Assembly: GCA_934613185.1 (NCBI GenBank)
Contig: CAKTSO010000006.1
Location: forward strand, 1-31,784
Source: an uncultured Clostridia bacterium
GTDB taxonomy: Bacteria > Bacillota > Clostridia > Christensenellales > Maliibacteriaceae
Direction of reading: 5' to 3'
Length of the DNA: 31,784 bases
The notes under the pieces were generated by a model. The model had not been told where the DNA came from, searched no databases, and saw only the letters and a program-made list of their open reading frames with translations. Shown one piece after another: positions 24,701-31,784 of the stretch. Numbering within the stretch: the stretch's first letter is position 1; every line of letters begins with the position of its first letter. Position numbers and translations under genes: made by a program.

Positions 24701-27538
24701 GAGATATTCGCATATCTTTTGCGCGAGCGCGCCGAGTTCGGGAAACTGCGCGGCATGTTCCGGAACTTCGGTTTCGTTCAGCGCTTCGCAAAGCGCGTTC
24801 GCCGCACTGCGCAAATCGGACGTTTCGGCAGCCATGGCTTCCAGCGCGGCTTTTACGGCGTCGCGCGCGGTGGGGTCGTACTGCGTTTGCGCGACAAAGA
24901 AAAGCGGATGCGCGGCAGGGTCGCCGACGTCGCGGGCGCAGGCGCAAAGACGGCCGACGAGCGCGTCCTGAGCGCTTAACGATGCGGCCGCGGCGTTTTT
25001 TGCAAATTCTGTGGGAAGACGAACCGCGTCCGACGCGTTGCGGCAGGTTTCATAGCGATCGACAAGCTCGAAGAGAGAATTGCCGCAGGCGCGCGTTTTG
25101 TGAAGCGCGTTCGCATAAGCGTCCAGTTCCGAACGCAACGCGGCGCATTGGTCGGCGGCTTCCTGCCAGGATTGTCGCGGACGCCCGTGCGCGACTTCGG
25201 CCGCGGCGGCGAGTTGTTCCAGGACGTCGCGCTTTTTGGATTTATTGGAATGCAGCGAAAGACAGAACGCGCCGATTCCGATCGAATCCAGCCGCCGTTG
25301 TACGACGGACAGCGCCGCCATTTTCTCCGCGACGAAAAGGACGGTTTTGCCCTGCGCCAGCGCGTTTGCGATCAACGCGGTGATCGTCTGCGATTTGCCG
25401 GTGCCGGGCGGTCCGTGTAGAACGAAGGATCGATCCTGCGCGGCCTGCTTGATGGCGAAAAGCTGCGATGCGTCGGCGGGAATGGGCAAAAGCGCGCCGT
25501 CGGGCGAAACCTGTTCGGGAAGACGCATCGGTTTCGCCTCCCAGCTGAGCTTGCCGTCGACGAGGCTTTTGACGATCCGATTGCGCCGAAGGTCGTCCAT
25601 GCGGTTTCGGATGTCGTTCCACATGACGAACTGAGAGAAGGAAAAAAGGCCGATAAATGCGCTTTCCACGACGTCCCAGCGCGGCTGCTCCATAACGGCG
25701 CGGCGGATTACGGTGAACACGGCGCGAAGATCGACGCCGTGCTCGTCCTGCGGCAGCGGATCGAGTCCGCCGATGCGAACGCCGAAATTCTGCTTGAGCA
25801 TTTCAAGAAGCGTGACGTTGATCTGCGTGTCCTCGTCGCGAAGACGGATGACATAGCCGATTTTGGCCGATTTGCGGATGATTTCGATCGGCAGAAGCAC
25901 CAGCGGCGCATATCTTGCCCGTTCGCTCTGCGGGCTTTCGTACCAGCGCAGAACGCCGAGCGCCAGATATAGCGTATTGGCGCCGTTTTCTTCCAGCGCC
26001 GTGCGGGCGCTGCGGTAAAGAGACGTCATGGCGCGAGTAAGTTCCGCTTCGCCGAGCGCCGCGCGCAGACGGTGATTTTCAAATTCCGCATGAAGCAGCG
26101 GCTGCTGCAATTGCGACGAACAGGCGGCATAAAGCCCGGGGTCGCGCGCGGAAGTTTCCGTTTTTTCGATCTCGGAAGCGCGCAGTTCGGCGGGGCAGGG
26201 GCGAACGCCGTATTCCTCCCCGTCGGAAAGAGAATCTTCCAGAAGTTCCAATTGGTCGGACAACAGCGGGATGACGCTTTTGGTCACGCGCAGATTTAAA
26301 AGCGTGTTACGAAGGCTCAGATCCAGAAGGCGGCGCTGCCACAGCGCGACGCGGCCGATCGATTCGGGAACGGTTTCGTCGACGAGGATGACGTCGGGGC
26401 GCTTTTCGGGCGCGGCGGTGAGATCGTCCTCATCGCGATTTTCGCGCACAATCTGCCAGCCGTCGGCGGACATGACGCGGAGGGGCAGCGGGCGCACGCC
26501 GGAAAGACGCGCGCGGCAGACGTCGATGAAAAAATCGATCCCGTTTTGCAGCGTGTGTTCCGCACTGCGGCAGGCCTCGTCGAAATCGACGCTTTTTCCC
26601 GCCGCGACGCAGGTGGTTTCGATCACGGCGATCTCGCCGACGCCGCTTGCCAGTCGCTTGGTCAAAAGCGAGGCGTCGTCCTGCACGCTTTCGGGAAACA
26701 TCTGATTTTCCAGCCAGACGCCGGTGAAGATATGTCCGGGGACGAGAACGAGCAGCGGATGCAGCCCGATCGCCTCCAGACAGGCGGCGTAAAGCAGCGT
26801 CAGATCCAGACAGTTGCCGAGTTTCTGCGAAACGACGGCGTCGCAAAGCCGCACGCGCTGCCCGATCGCTTCGAAACTTGCCGGGGCGACGCAGTAGACG
26901 ACGTTCAGTTCCTGAATTGCCGCATAAACGGCGGCCGCCTGCCGCAGGACTTTTTGCGGATTGCGGGACTGATAGGCGGAAAACACGGGCTCGTCGCCCC
27001 ATTTTTCCAGCTGGCTTGCGGCGCGGGAGATAATTTGCGCGGTTTGCGGATGATTCGGCGTGACAAACGCGGTCAGAAGGTCGGGAAAAAACAGGCTGCC
27101 CTGCCACTGGTCATAGGCAAGCGCCGTCAATTCTTCCGTATGCTCCACAAGCACACGATCGTTTTGAAGAAGACGCACGTCGATCCGCCCCGTGATGCGT
27201 TCGGTCAGCCCGCACAAATAGGCGGCGTTGGCGCAAAGCGGCACGTTTTGAAGTGTGAGCCGCTCCCTTGCGGGAATCTGCGGCAGCTTCGTTTCAAACG
27301 GCGTGAGAATTTCGGGCGCGCTTTGAATCGACAGCGTCACGTCGCAAATCGGCGCGTCCGTGTTGTTGACGACGGAGATTTCGGGCAATATGGGTAGGCG
27401 ATTTTGCTGGGAAGCGTAATTGACCGCGCCGATGAGTCGGCCGTCAAGAAAAATGCCGTCGAGCGTTTCGACGGATTTTGCCGCGCCGCCCGCATCGGGT
27501 TTGACGGATTCGTTTGGTTGAACGTCGCTTTGCTGCAT
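21710..27538 (-). CDS. Giant DUF4011 / SF1 helicase / Vsr-like nuclease protein; candidate defence gene
   Basis: 1942-residue single-chain protein. A beta-rich N-terminus (about 40-130) is followed by a transglutaminase-like cysteine domain with GNCLDLTLLYAA (C243) and PGHIFTGVW (H269); DUF4011 begins near W400 (LWQRRLLDLSLRNTLLN). The SF1, Upf1-like helicase has Walker A HGPPGTGKS (708-716), Walker B FDEAS (D1327), GDPKQMPPTSF, WHYRSRHESLIAFS, NVQGDERD and VAVSRARRE (S1563). About 600 residues, partly helical, lie between motifs I and II. A Vsr/PD-(D/E)xK-like domain follows with RIDAAV (D1649), LLDGE (D1668, E1670), ARDRE and HRVWTMDYL, then a DUF3320-like segment (about 1785-1840) and a C-terminal helical tail. 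Single-gene DUF4011-helicase-Vsr proteins have been reported as anti-phage systems (Hhe, from memory). It has its own promoter and terminator. Confidence 0.88.
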   Translation of the reverse strand: MQQSDVQPNESVKPDAGGAAKSVETLDGIFLDGRLIGAVNYASQQNRLPILPEISVVNNTDAPICDVTLSIQSAPEILTPFETKLPQIPARERLTLQNVPLCANAAYLCGLTERITGRIDVRLLQNDRVLVEHTEELTALAYDQWQGSLFFPDLLTAFVTPNHPQTAQIISRAASQLEKWGDEPVFSAYQSRNPQKVLRQAAAVYAAIQELNVVYCVAPASFEAIGQRVRLCDAVVSQKLGNCLDLTLLYAACLEAIGLHPLLVLVPGHIFTGVWLENQMFPESVQDDASLLTKRLASGVGEIAVIETTCVAAGKSVDFDEACRSAEHTLQNGIDFFIDVCRARLSGVRPLPLRVMSADGWQIVRENRDEDDLTAAPEKRPDVILVDETVPESIGRVALWQRRLLDLSLRNTLLNLRVTKSVIPLLSDQLELLEDSLSDGEEYGVRPCPAELRASEIEKTETSARDPGLYAACSSQLQQPLLHAEFENHRLRAALGEAELTRAMTSLYRSARTALEENGANTLYLALGVLRWYESPQSERARYAPLVLLPIEIIRKSAKIGYVIRLRDEDTQINVTLLEMLKQNFGVRIGGLDPLPQDEHGVDLRAVFTVIRRAVMEQPRWDVVESAFIGLFSFSQFVMWNDIRNRMDDLRRNRIVKSLVDGKLSWEAKPMRLPEQVSPDGALLPIPADASQLFAIKQAAQDRSFVLHGPPGTGKSQTITALIANALAQGKTVLFVAEKMAALSVVQRRLDSIGIGAFCLSLHSNKSKKRDVLEQLAAAAEVAHGRPRQSWQEAADQCAALRSELDAYANALHKTRACGNSLFELVDRYETCRNASDAVRLPTEFAKNAAAASLSAQDALVGRLCACARDVGDPAAHPLFFVAQTQYDPTARDAVKAALEAMAAETSDLRSAANALCEALNETEVPEHAAQFPELGALAQKICEYLSLPEQWITSAQQEQTLQAVDTYALREQKCAALSAELGARWKESFLTIDANALSASWNAAALQWFLPRALAQKRMEKLLAPHAKGKIDRNALASDLSLCCAYQKERDEASRLQLSAAPALLGVTGGFERLREMVERTRLLANAIRAAAPQAAFADHAAISRACALCENYLNKMQSAGKSYESLRARLALKAECADMSAVDFQNACALAATQLPALRAWCAWNAVCEQARGAGMSPLVDAMERGALTADDAPDAWRRAVCVCLIGDIVASESALSEFTGTIFDEKIAQFAALDRQLRELSRSEIFCRLASRVPDFTRAAATSSEVGILQRAIRSGGRGVSIRNLFEQLPTLLPRLCPCMLMSPISAAQYLDPHRAPFDLVVFDEASQIPTCKAVGALARGKNAVIVGDPKQMPPTSFFAAASNSDDDAPEEADLESILDDCLALNLPQSHLLWHYRSRHESLIAFSNREFYENRLYTFPSVNDRERKVRLVSVDGFFDRGKTRHNRAEAEAVIRELRRRAHDPAQSGMSVGVVTFNISQQNLIGDLLDEACKNDAALETWAFHSEEPLFIKNLENVQGDERDAILFSIGYGPDRDGRVSMNFGPLNRDGGWRRLNVAVSRARREMIVFSALSPDQIDLGRTRAQGVAALRDFLRYAKDGTLPDAVRGDDKAAETQSGIADDICRALEEKGWACVRSVGRSRFRIDAAVCDPERGGEYLLGILLDGESYRIAQSARDRELAQCDVLRGLSWQLHRVWTMDYLDDPQGQIDRIDARLRGLLANRQNEPPAEAPPQDALCEDIIVSNDAENAAAPVYRAFEETLDALNAEQLLLPEHQKTVRECLSRILECEAPIREGLLLRRAAQAFGLSRAGSRIAEHLHQTLVFMDVKSTRQDEDIFYWLADQTPETYRGFRQSGEDACRRDARDIPVQEAANAVREVLRSQLALPREDLVREAARLLGYTRLGPALRTLLERGIDYALQNGSIAQPKPDYYADVPEN

Positions 27539-27606
27539 GGCTGACCTCGCATGAAATGGGAAATATGTCTGTTTTCTTATTTTTTGGGATTCCGTTATCT
27601 CCCTTC

Positions 27607-27635
27607 ACTATAATCGAAGCGTCGGCGCGCGTCAA
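27607..27635 (-). promoter_or_regulatory. Promoter for the giant helicase gene
   Basis: On the minus strand TTGACG (27635-27630), a 17-base spacer and TATAGT (27612-27607), each one base off consensus, leaving a leader of about 60 bases. Together with the groEL terminator just upstream it makes the gene monocistronic. Confidence 0.72.
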
Positions 27636-27660
27636 CGATTGACAAAAAACGGGGGATAAG

Positions 27661-27700
27661 AGAAAAGAAAAAGCGCCGCGCGATTTCTCGCACGGCGCTT
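27661..27700 (-). terminator. Intrinsic terminator of groESL
   Basis: AAGCGCCG on the minus strand (27700-27693) pairs with CGGCGCTT (27678-27671), extended after one mismatch by GCGA/TCGC, and is followed by a T-rich tail. It starts 29 bases after the groEL stop. Confidence 0.88.
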
Positions 27701-27728
27701 ATGTCAGCTATTTAATTGGCTGGGCCGA

Positions 27729-29360
27729 TCAATACATGCCGCCCATGCCGCCCGCGGGCGCGGCGGGAACCGCCGGTTCGGGCTGCGGGATGTCGCACAC
27801 GAGGGACTCGGTGGTCAGGACCATCGCCGCGACGCTGGCCGCGTTCTGCAGAGCGGAACGGGTGACCTTGGTCGGGTCGAGGATGCCCTTTTCGATCATG
27901 TCGACGTACTCGCCCTTGGCGGCGTCGAAACCGAAGTCCTTCTTGTCTTCGCGCTTGACGTTCTCGACGATGACGGAACCGTCAAGGCCGGCGTTGATCG
28001 CGATCTGACGCATGGGTTCTTCCAGCGCGCGGAGGATGATCTTCGCGCCGGTCTTCTCGTCGCCCTCAAGCTCGCCGACGAGCTTGGTGACCGCGGGGAT
28101 CGCGGACAGAAGCGCCACGCCGCCGCCGGGGACGATGCCCTCTTCGACAGCCGCACGGGTCGCGGCGAGCGCGTCCTCAATGCGCAGCTTGCGCTCTTTC
28201 ATCTCGGTCTCCGTCGCCGCGCCGACGTTGATGACGGCCACACCGCCCGCCAGCTTGGCAAGACGTTCCTGAAGCTTCTCGCGATCGTAATCGGAGGTCG
28301 TGTCTTCGATCTGATTTTTGATCAGAGCGACGCGCGCGCGGATGGCTTCGGCGTCGCCGCCGCCCTCGACGATCGTGGTGTTGTCCTTGTCGATCTTGAT
28401 CTGACGCGCGGAACCGAGCATGTTCAGCTCGACTTCCTTAAGCTCCATGCCAAGGTCGGAGGAAATCACGGTGCCGCCGGTCAAAACGGCGATATCCTCG
28501 AGCATGGCCTTGCGGCGATCGCCGAAGCCGGGCGCCTTGACGGCGGCGCACTGGAACACGCCGCGCAGCTTGTTGACGACCAGCGTCGACAGCGCTTCGC
28601 CCTCGACGTCCTCGGCGATGATGAGGAGCTTGCGGCCCTGCTGCACGATCTTCTCAAGCAGCGGGAGCAGATCCTGAATGTTGGAGATCTTTTTATCGGT
28701 GATCAGAACGAGCGCATCGTCCAGGACGCACTCCATCTTGTCGGTGTTGGTGACCATGTACGCCGAAGCGTAGCCGCGGTCGAACTGCATGCCTTCGACG
28801 ATGGTAAGCTCGGTCTGCATCGTCTTGGACTCTTCGACGGTGATGACGCCGTCGTTGCCGACTTTTTCCATCGCATCGGCGATCAGTTCGCCGATATGCA
28901 CGTCCTGAGAAGAGACGGTGCCGACGTGCGCGATGGCCTTTTTGTCCTCGACGGGGCGGGACACGGCCTTGATCGCCTCGACGGCGGCGTCGGTCGCCTT
29001 TTCAATGCCCACGCGAAGCTGCATGGGGCCGGCGCCGGCGGCCAGGTTGCGGAGGCCTTCGTGGATGATGCTCTGCGCAAGCAGCGTCGCGGTCGTGGTG
29101 CCGTCGCCGACGACGTCGTTCGTCTTGGAAGCCACTTCCTTGACAAGCTGCGCGCCCATATTCTCAAAGGGGTCTTCCAGTTCGATCTCCTTGGCGATGG
29201 TGACGCCGTCGTTGGTGATCAGCGGAGAACCGAATTTTTTGTCGAGCATGACGTTGCGGCCCTTGGGACCGAGCGTGATTTTAACGGTATCGGCGAGCGT
29301 GTTGATGCCGCGCTCGAGGCTGCGGCGCGCTTCGTCGCCATACTGAAGCTGTTTAGCCAT
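27729..29360 (-). CDS. groEL: Chaperonin GroEL (Hsp60)
   Basis: ATP-dependent chaperonin subunit forming the double-ring folding chamber. 543 residues, normal. Typical features are MAKQLQYGDEARRSLERGIN, KITLGPKGRNVMLDKKFGSP, the ATP-site GDGTTTATLLAQ with the catalytic-type Asp, the KAPGFGDRRKAMLEDIA apical segment, AAVEEGIVPGGGVALL, and the Gly/Met-rich tail GGMGGMY. GGGGAGG lies upstream of the ATG. It follows groES after 20 bases and shares its promoter and HrcA/CIRCE control. It appears to be the normal single-copy chaperonin, with no sign of divergence. Confidence 0.98.
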   Translation of the reverse strand: MAKQLQYGDEARRSLERGINTLADTVKITLGPKGRNVMLDKKFGSPLITNDGVTIAKEIELEDPFENMGAQLVKEVASKTNDVVGDGTTTATLLAQSIIHEGLRNLAAGAGPMQLRVGIEKATDAAVEAIKAVSRPVEDKKAIAHVGTVSSQDVHIGELIADAMEKVGNDGVITVEESKTMQTELTIVEGMQFDRGYASAYMVTNTDKMECVLDDALVLITDKKISNIQDLLPLLEKIVQQGRKLLIIAEDVEGEALSTLVVNKLRGVFQCAAVKAPGFGDRRKAMLEDIAVLTGGTVISSDLGMELKEVELNMLGSARQIKIDKDNTTIVEGGGDAEAIRARVALIKNQIEDTTSDYDREKLQERLAKLAGGVAVINVGAATETEMKERKLRIEDALAATRAAVEEGIVPGGGVALLSAIPAVTKLVGELEGDEKTGAKIILRALEEPMRQIAINAGLDGSVIVENVKREDKKDFGFDAAKGEYVDMIEKGILDPTKVTRSALQNAASVAAMVLTTESLVCDIPQPEPAVPAAPAGGMGGMY

Positions 29361-29380
29361 GATGAATTACCTCCCCAAAA

Positions 29381-29665
29381 TTATTCGACAATCGCCAGAA
29401 CATCGCTCTGACGAATGATGGTATATTCGTTGCCGTCCATCTTTACGGGCGTGCCCGCGTATTTGGAAATGATGACCTTGTCGCCGACACTGAGCTGCAT
29501 CTCGACGTCTTTGCCGTCGACCTTGCCGCCGGGGCCGACCGCGATGACTTCGGCCATCTGCGGCTTTTCCTGCGCGGCGGTGGGCAGCACGATGCCGCTC
29601 TTGGTGGTTTCTTCACTTTCCAGTTCCTTGATGACGATGCGATCAAACAGCGGTTTGATGGTCAT
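29381..29665 (-). CDS. groES: Co-chaperonin GroES (Hsp10)
   Basis: Lid of the GroEL chamber. 94 residues, the standard length. It starts MTIKPLFDRIVIKELESEE, carries the mobile loop TTKSGIVLPTAAQEKPQ (about 21-37) that binds GroEL, then VIAVGPGG and VGDKVIISKYAGTPVK, and ends with DVLAIVE. GGGAGG lies nine bases before the ATG. It is the first gene of the operon, directly behind the CIRCE element and promoter, so it should be repressed by HrcA and induced by heat or other protein-folding stress. Confidence 0.98.
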   Translation of the reverse strand: MTIKPLFDRIVIKELESEETTKSGIVLPTAAQEKPQMAEVIAVGPGGKVDGKDVEMQLSVGDKVIISKYAGTPVKMDGNEYTIIRQSDVLAIVE

Positions 29666-29757
29666 GATGGAAAACCTCCCGTTTCATGAATTTGATGGTG
29701 ATTCCGCGCCCGCTTTGATGAATATCTGCGGGCGGGACTGTCCGCTTTGTTAGGTTG

Positions 29758-29784
29758 TTAGCACTCAACAGCTTCGAGTGCTAA
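29758..29784. promoter_or_regulatory. CIRCE operator (HrcA binding site)
   Basis: TTAGCACTC (29758-29766), nine bases, GAGTGCTAA (29776-29784): a perfect match to the CIRCE consensus. It starts 12 bases downstream of the groES -10 box and also lies immediately upstream of the divergent deaminase gene. Confidence 0.98.
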
Positions 29785-30311
29785 CCAACAGTGTCTATTA
29801 TTCCTTATTAAGGGGGAAAAAACAACAAGGAGGATATGTCAAAATATGGAATAAACGGTTCATCGAGCTTGCCCGCACAGTCGGCAACTGGTCGAGCTGT
29901 TATCAGAGCAATCGGAAGATCGGCGCGGTGATCGTGCGCGACCGAAGAATATTGACGACCGGCTATAACGGCGCGCCCGCGGGTGTCCCTTCCTGTGTGG
30001 AACGGGGAGAATGCCTGCGAAGGAATCTCGGGATCGCGTCGGGAACGCGGCAAGAGCTTTGCTATGCGCTCCACGCCGAGCAGAATGCGCTCATCCAGGC
30101 GGCGAAACTCGGCGTCAGCGTTCAGGGCGCGACGCTTTACTGCACGCATCAGCCCTGCGTCATTTGCGCGAAGCTGATCGTCAACGCCGGCATCGAACGC
30201 GTGGTCTATCAGGAAGGGTATCCCGACGACTTTGCCATGAGCATTTTCCGTCAGGCGGGCATCGAGCCGGAAAAATACGAAGAGACCGAAACGAAAGATC
30301 GCGAAAATTAA
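29778..30311 (+). CDS. dCMP deaminase-family protein (ComEB-like), start uncertain
   Basis: Zinc-dependent deaminase that probably converts dCMP to dUMP for thymidylate synthesis. Zinc and catalytic residues are H99 and E101 (LHAEQNAL) and C127/C130 (THQPCVIC), numbered from the GTG at 29778. The conserved protein begins near IWNKRFIELARTVGNWSSC, so about 22 upstream residues are unlike the family. The only canonical in-frame start is the GTG inside the CIRCE operator, without a ribosome site. AAGGAGG at 29827-29833 instead points to a start near 29836-29844, where the frame offers only ATA (29844), while ATG 29836 is in another frame. A two-base insertion, an ATA start or a sequence error are possible. 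The catalytic domain is intact. Confidence 0.8.
   Translation: MLTNSVYYSLLRGKKQQGGYVKIWNKRFIELARTVGNWSSCYQSNRKIGAVIVRDRRILTTGYNGAPAGVPSCVERGECLRRNLGIASGTRQELCYALHAEQNALIQAAKLGVSVQGATLYCTHQPCVICAKLIVNAGIERVVYQEGYPDDFAMSIFRQAGIEPEKYEETETKDREN
29797..29825 (-). promoter_or_regulatory. Promoter for groESL
   Basis: On the minus strand TTGTTT (29825-29820), a 17-base spacer and AATAAT (29802-29797). Transcription would begin next to the CIRCE operator, as expected for HrcA repression. Confidence 0.6.
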
Positions 30312-30378
30312 CAATGTACGCATGTATGATCCCGTGTGGGAATAGATTGAAAGCATGAGACGAAAGGAGGCGGCGGCA

Positions 30379-31784
30379 TTGGTGAACGAACAACGGCCGC
30401 GCGGCAACTGGGACGAGGAACGCGGCGCGTTTGACGGCGCGTCCCAAGACCGTCTTTTGCGCTACGAGGGGGATGAATCTTCCTATTTAAGAAGAACGGG
30501 CGCGTACCGCGCGCCGTCGGACGATCTTGCGGGAAGCATTTCCGCCAACACGGGCTTTTATCGTCCGCCCGCGTTTGATCGCGACGCCCCAATCACACAG
30601 CCCAAAGCGCCCGAGCGGCGTTTTTCCGAATTACAGGAATCTTCCTACAGCCGCATTTTTTCCGGCAGCGGCAGCGAGGACCCTCTCTACGACGATTTCA
30701 CCTTTCGCCGTGAAACGGGCGAAAAAACGGAATCGGACGACTTTTCCGAAAGCCGTTCGTTCAGCCGTTCTTTGTCTTCGTTCGGCTACGGCAGCTACGG
30801 CTACGGCGGCGGGGACTACGGCTCCTACGGTTACGGTTCCTACGGCTACGGAAGCGAATCCTCGCGCGGCGAAGTGCAGAAGCCTTTTGAGCAGCCGTCT
30901 TTGGATCAAAAGCCGTTCGAACGGACTTCCGATCCGTGGGGCGGCGATCCGTTCGCCGCGCGCTATGACGAGAAGAAAGAAGAATTAAAAGAAGAAGCAA
31001 AAAAAGAAGCGGAGCCTTCCGCCGACGTTTTTGCGGATGCGGTCGTCACGAGGGAAGATGCCTCGCGCATGCTTCCGCCCGCGCAGGACGCGTTTCGTTA
31101 CGATGAAGATCGCGAGGACGATGACGCGCACCGGGAGAACGGGACGCAGGAGCCTGTCCGCCGCAATCGCGCGCACGGTACGCCGCAGCGTAAGAAGAAT
31201 CTTCTGATTCTCGGTCTCGGCGTGATTGCACTGATCGCCGCCGTCGCGCTCGGGATCTTCCTGACGGATCGGTTTATTTCGCCGATGACACAGCTTTCCT
31301 CCGAGGACAAAAAGGGGCAGAGCGTTATTTCGCCCGACATTCCGCCGCAGGCGCAGACGGACGATGGAGACAATGAAAATAACGATGAGGCGACGGCGAG
31401 CACTCTTGCCGCGACCGCTTACGCCGCTTCCGCGCAGTCGGTCGACGCGCATGAAGAGGCGGTGACGATTCCCGCATGGAGCGTCTATCTCGTGCAGGCC
31501 GGCGCGTTTTCCAACCCCGACAATGCGGACAACTACGCGCAGACCATTCGTGACATGGGCGGCGCGGGATACGTCCTGCAAAGTGATTATTACCGCGTGA
31601 TGACCACGGCGTTCAACAGCGAATACGACGCCGAACAGGTCAAAAACACGCTCGCCGCGCAGGTCTCCTCGGCGCAGGTCTACGAGCTTTCGTTTTCCGA
31701 GATGACGTTTACCGTCACGGCGGAGGAAGACGACATGGCCGTGATCACCTCGGCGCTTGCGCAGTGGCCGGAATTGATCCGTTC
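30379..31784 (+). CDS. Membrane-anchored SPOR-domain protein (3' end beyond window)
   Basis: The 468 codons visible run off the right edge. Order: a hydrophilic, probably disordered cytoplasmic region (1-270) containing a Tyr/Gly-rich tract (about 135-158, GYGSYGYGGGDYGSYGYGS), a Lys/Glu-rich run (about 198-210), one transmembrane helix (about 274-297, NLLILGLGVIALIAAVALGI), an acidic linker, then a SPOR domain from about 367 (WSVYLVQAGAFSNPDNAD, YYRVMTTAFNSEYDAEQVKN). SPOR domains bind peptidoglycan stripped of stem peptides and often mark division sites. AAAGGAGG lies eight bases before TTG 30379; GTG 30382 and ATG 30355 are in frame alternatives. It starts 67 bases after the deaminase gene. 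Function beyond septal or cell-wall targeting is unknown. Confidence 0.8.
   Translation, partial: MVNEQRPRGNWDEERGAFDGASQDRLLRYEGDESSYLRRTGAYRAPSDDLAGSISANTGFYRPPAFDRDAPITQPKAPERRFSELQESSYSRIFSGSGSEDPLYDDFTFRRETGEKTESDDFSESRSFSRSLSSFGYGSYGYGGGDYGSYGYGSYGYGSESSRGEVQKPFEQPSLDQKPFERTSDPWGGDPFAARYDEKKEELKEEAKKEAEPSADVFADAVVTREDASRMLPPAQDAFRYDEDREDDDAHRENGTQEPVRRNRAHGTPQRKKNLLILGLGVIALIAAVALGIFLTDRFISPMTQLSSEDKKGQSVISPDIPPQAQTDDGDNENNDEATASTLAATAYAASAQSVDAHEEAVTIPAWSVYLVQAGAFSNPDNADNYAQTIRDMGGAGYVLQSDYYRVMTTAFNSEYDAEQVKNTLAAQVSSAQVYELSFSEMTFTVTAEEDDMAVITSALAQWPELIR

Noticed and set aside
23357..24979. 540-codon plus-strand open frame opposite the giant helicase gene
   Set aside because: The minus-strand frame carries the helicase motifs across this stretch, while this frame is Arg/Gly-rich and featureless.
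30781..30855. Short tandem repeats resembling a CRISPR-like or VNTR array
   Set aside because: The repeats are in-frame Gly/Tyr/Ser codons inside a coding region, with irregular units and no spacers.

Overview
The window looks like a chromosomal segment of a GC-rich member of the Bacillota, most likely class Clostridia. The evidence is the zapA-mutS2 pair, a groES-groEL operon behind a perfect CIRCE operator, strong AGGAGG-type ribosome binding sites on nearly every gene, sigma-A type promoters with 17-base spacers, and PhoB-type two-component genes beside a cell-wall amidase. I cannot name a genus. No tRNA, rRNA, CRISPR array, insertion sequence or prophage gene was seen.

Layout. 1-3421: glucose-6-phosphate isomerase (pgi, cut by the left edge), a small membrane-anchored protein of unknown function, a ribokinase-family sugar kinase, and a stand-alone EutT-like cobalamin adenosyltransferase domain. 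3540-8830: zapA and mutS2, then xylulokinase and an orphan OmpR/PhoB-family response regulator, closed by a strong terminator. 8896-12903: a LysR-family regulator divergent from an SGNH-type hydrolase, followed by both subunits of an L(+)-tartrate dehydratase/class I fumarase (ttdA, ttdB). The same 15-base element covers the -35 box of both forward promoters, so these genes look like one small catabolic regulon. 12904-13241: a gene-free stretch rich in inverted repeats. 13242-14714: a GNAT acetyltransferase and a metallo-beta-lactamase-fold hydrolase on the minus strand. 14898-18637: a tight four-gene operon of response regulator, histidine kinase, membrane-anchored unknown protein and CwlD-like amidase.

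18709-21451 (minus strand) holds purB and purA, the two enzymes around adenylosuccinate, behind a promoter followed by a leader with an apparent intrinsic terminator, so attenuation is likely. 21710-27538 (minus strand) is a single 1942-residue protein with transglutaminase-like, DUF4011, SF1 helicase, Vsr/PD-(D/E)xK-like nuclease and DUF3320 regions. It has its own promoter and terminator and sits between housekeeping genes; it is the best candidate for a phage-defence function here. 27729-29665 is groEL/groES. The CIRCE operator separates groES from a divergent dCMP deaminase-family gene whose start is anomalous. The window ends inside a membrane-anchored SPOR-domain protein with a Tyr/Gly-rich cytoplasmic tract.

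Most of the segment is core metabolism (sugar phosphate, purine), chaperone and cell-envelope/division functions. The accessory-looking parts are the LysR/SGNH/tartrate block, the structured gap after it, and the giant helicase.
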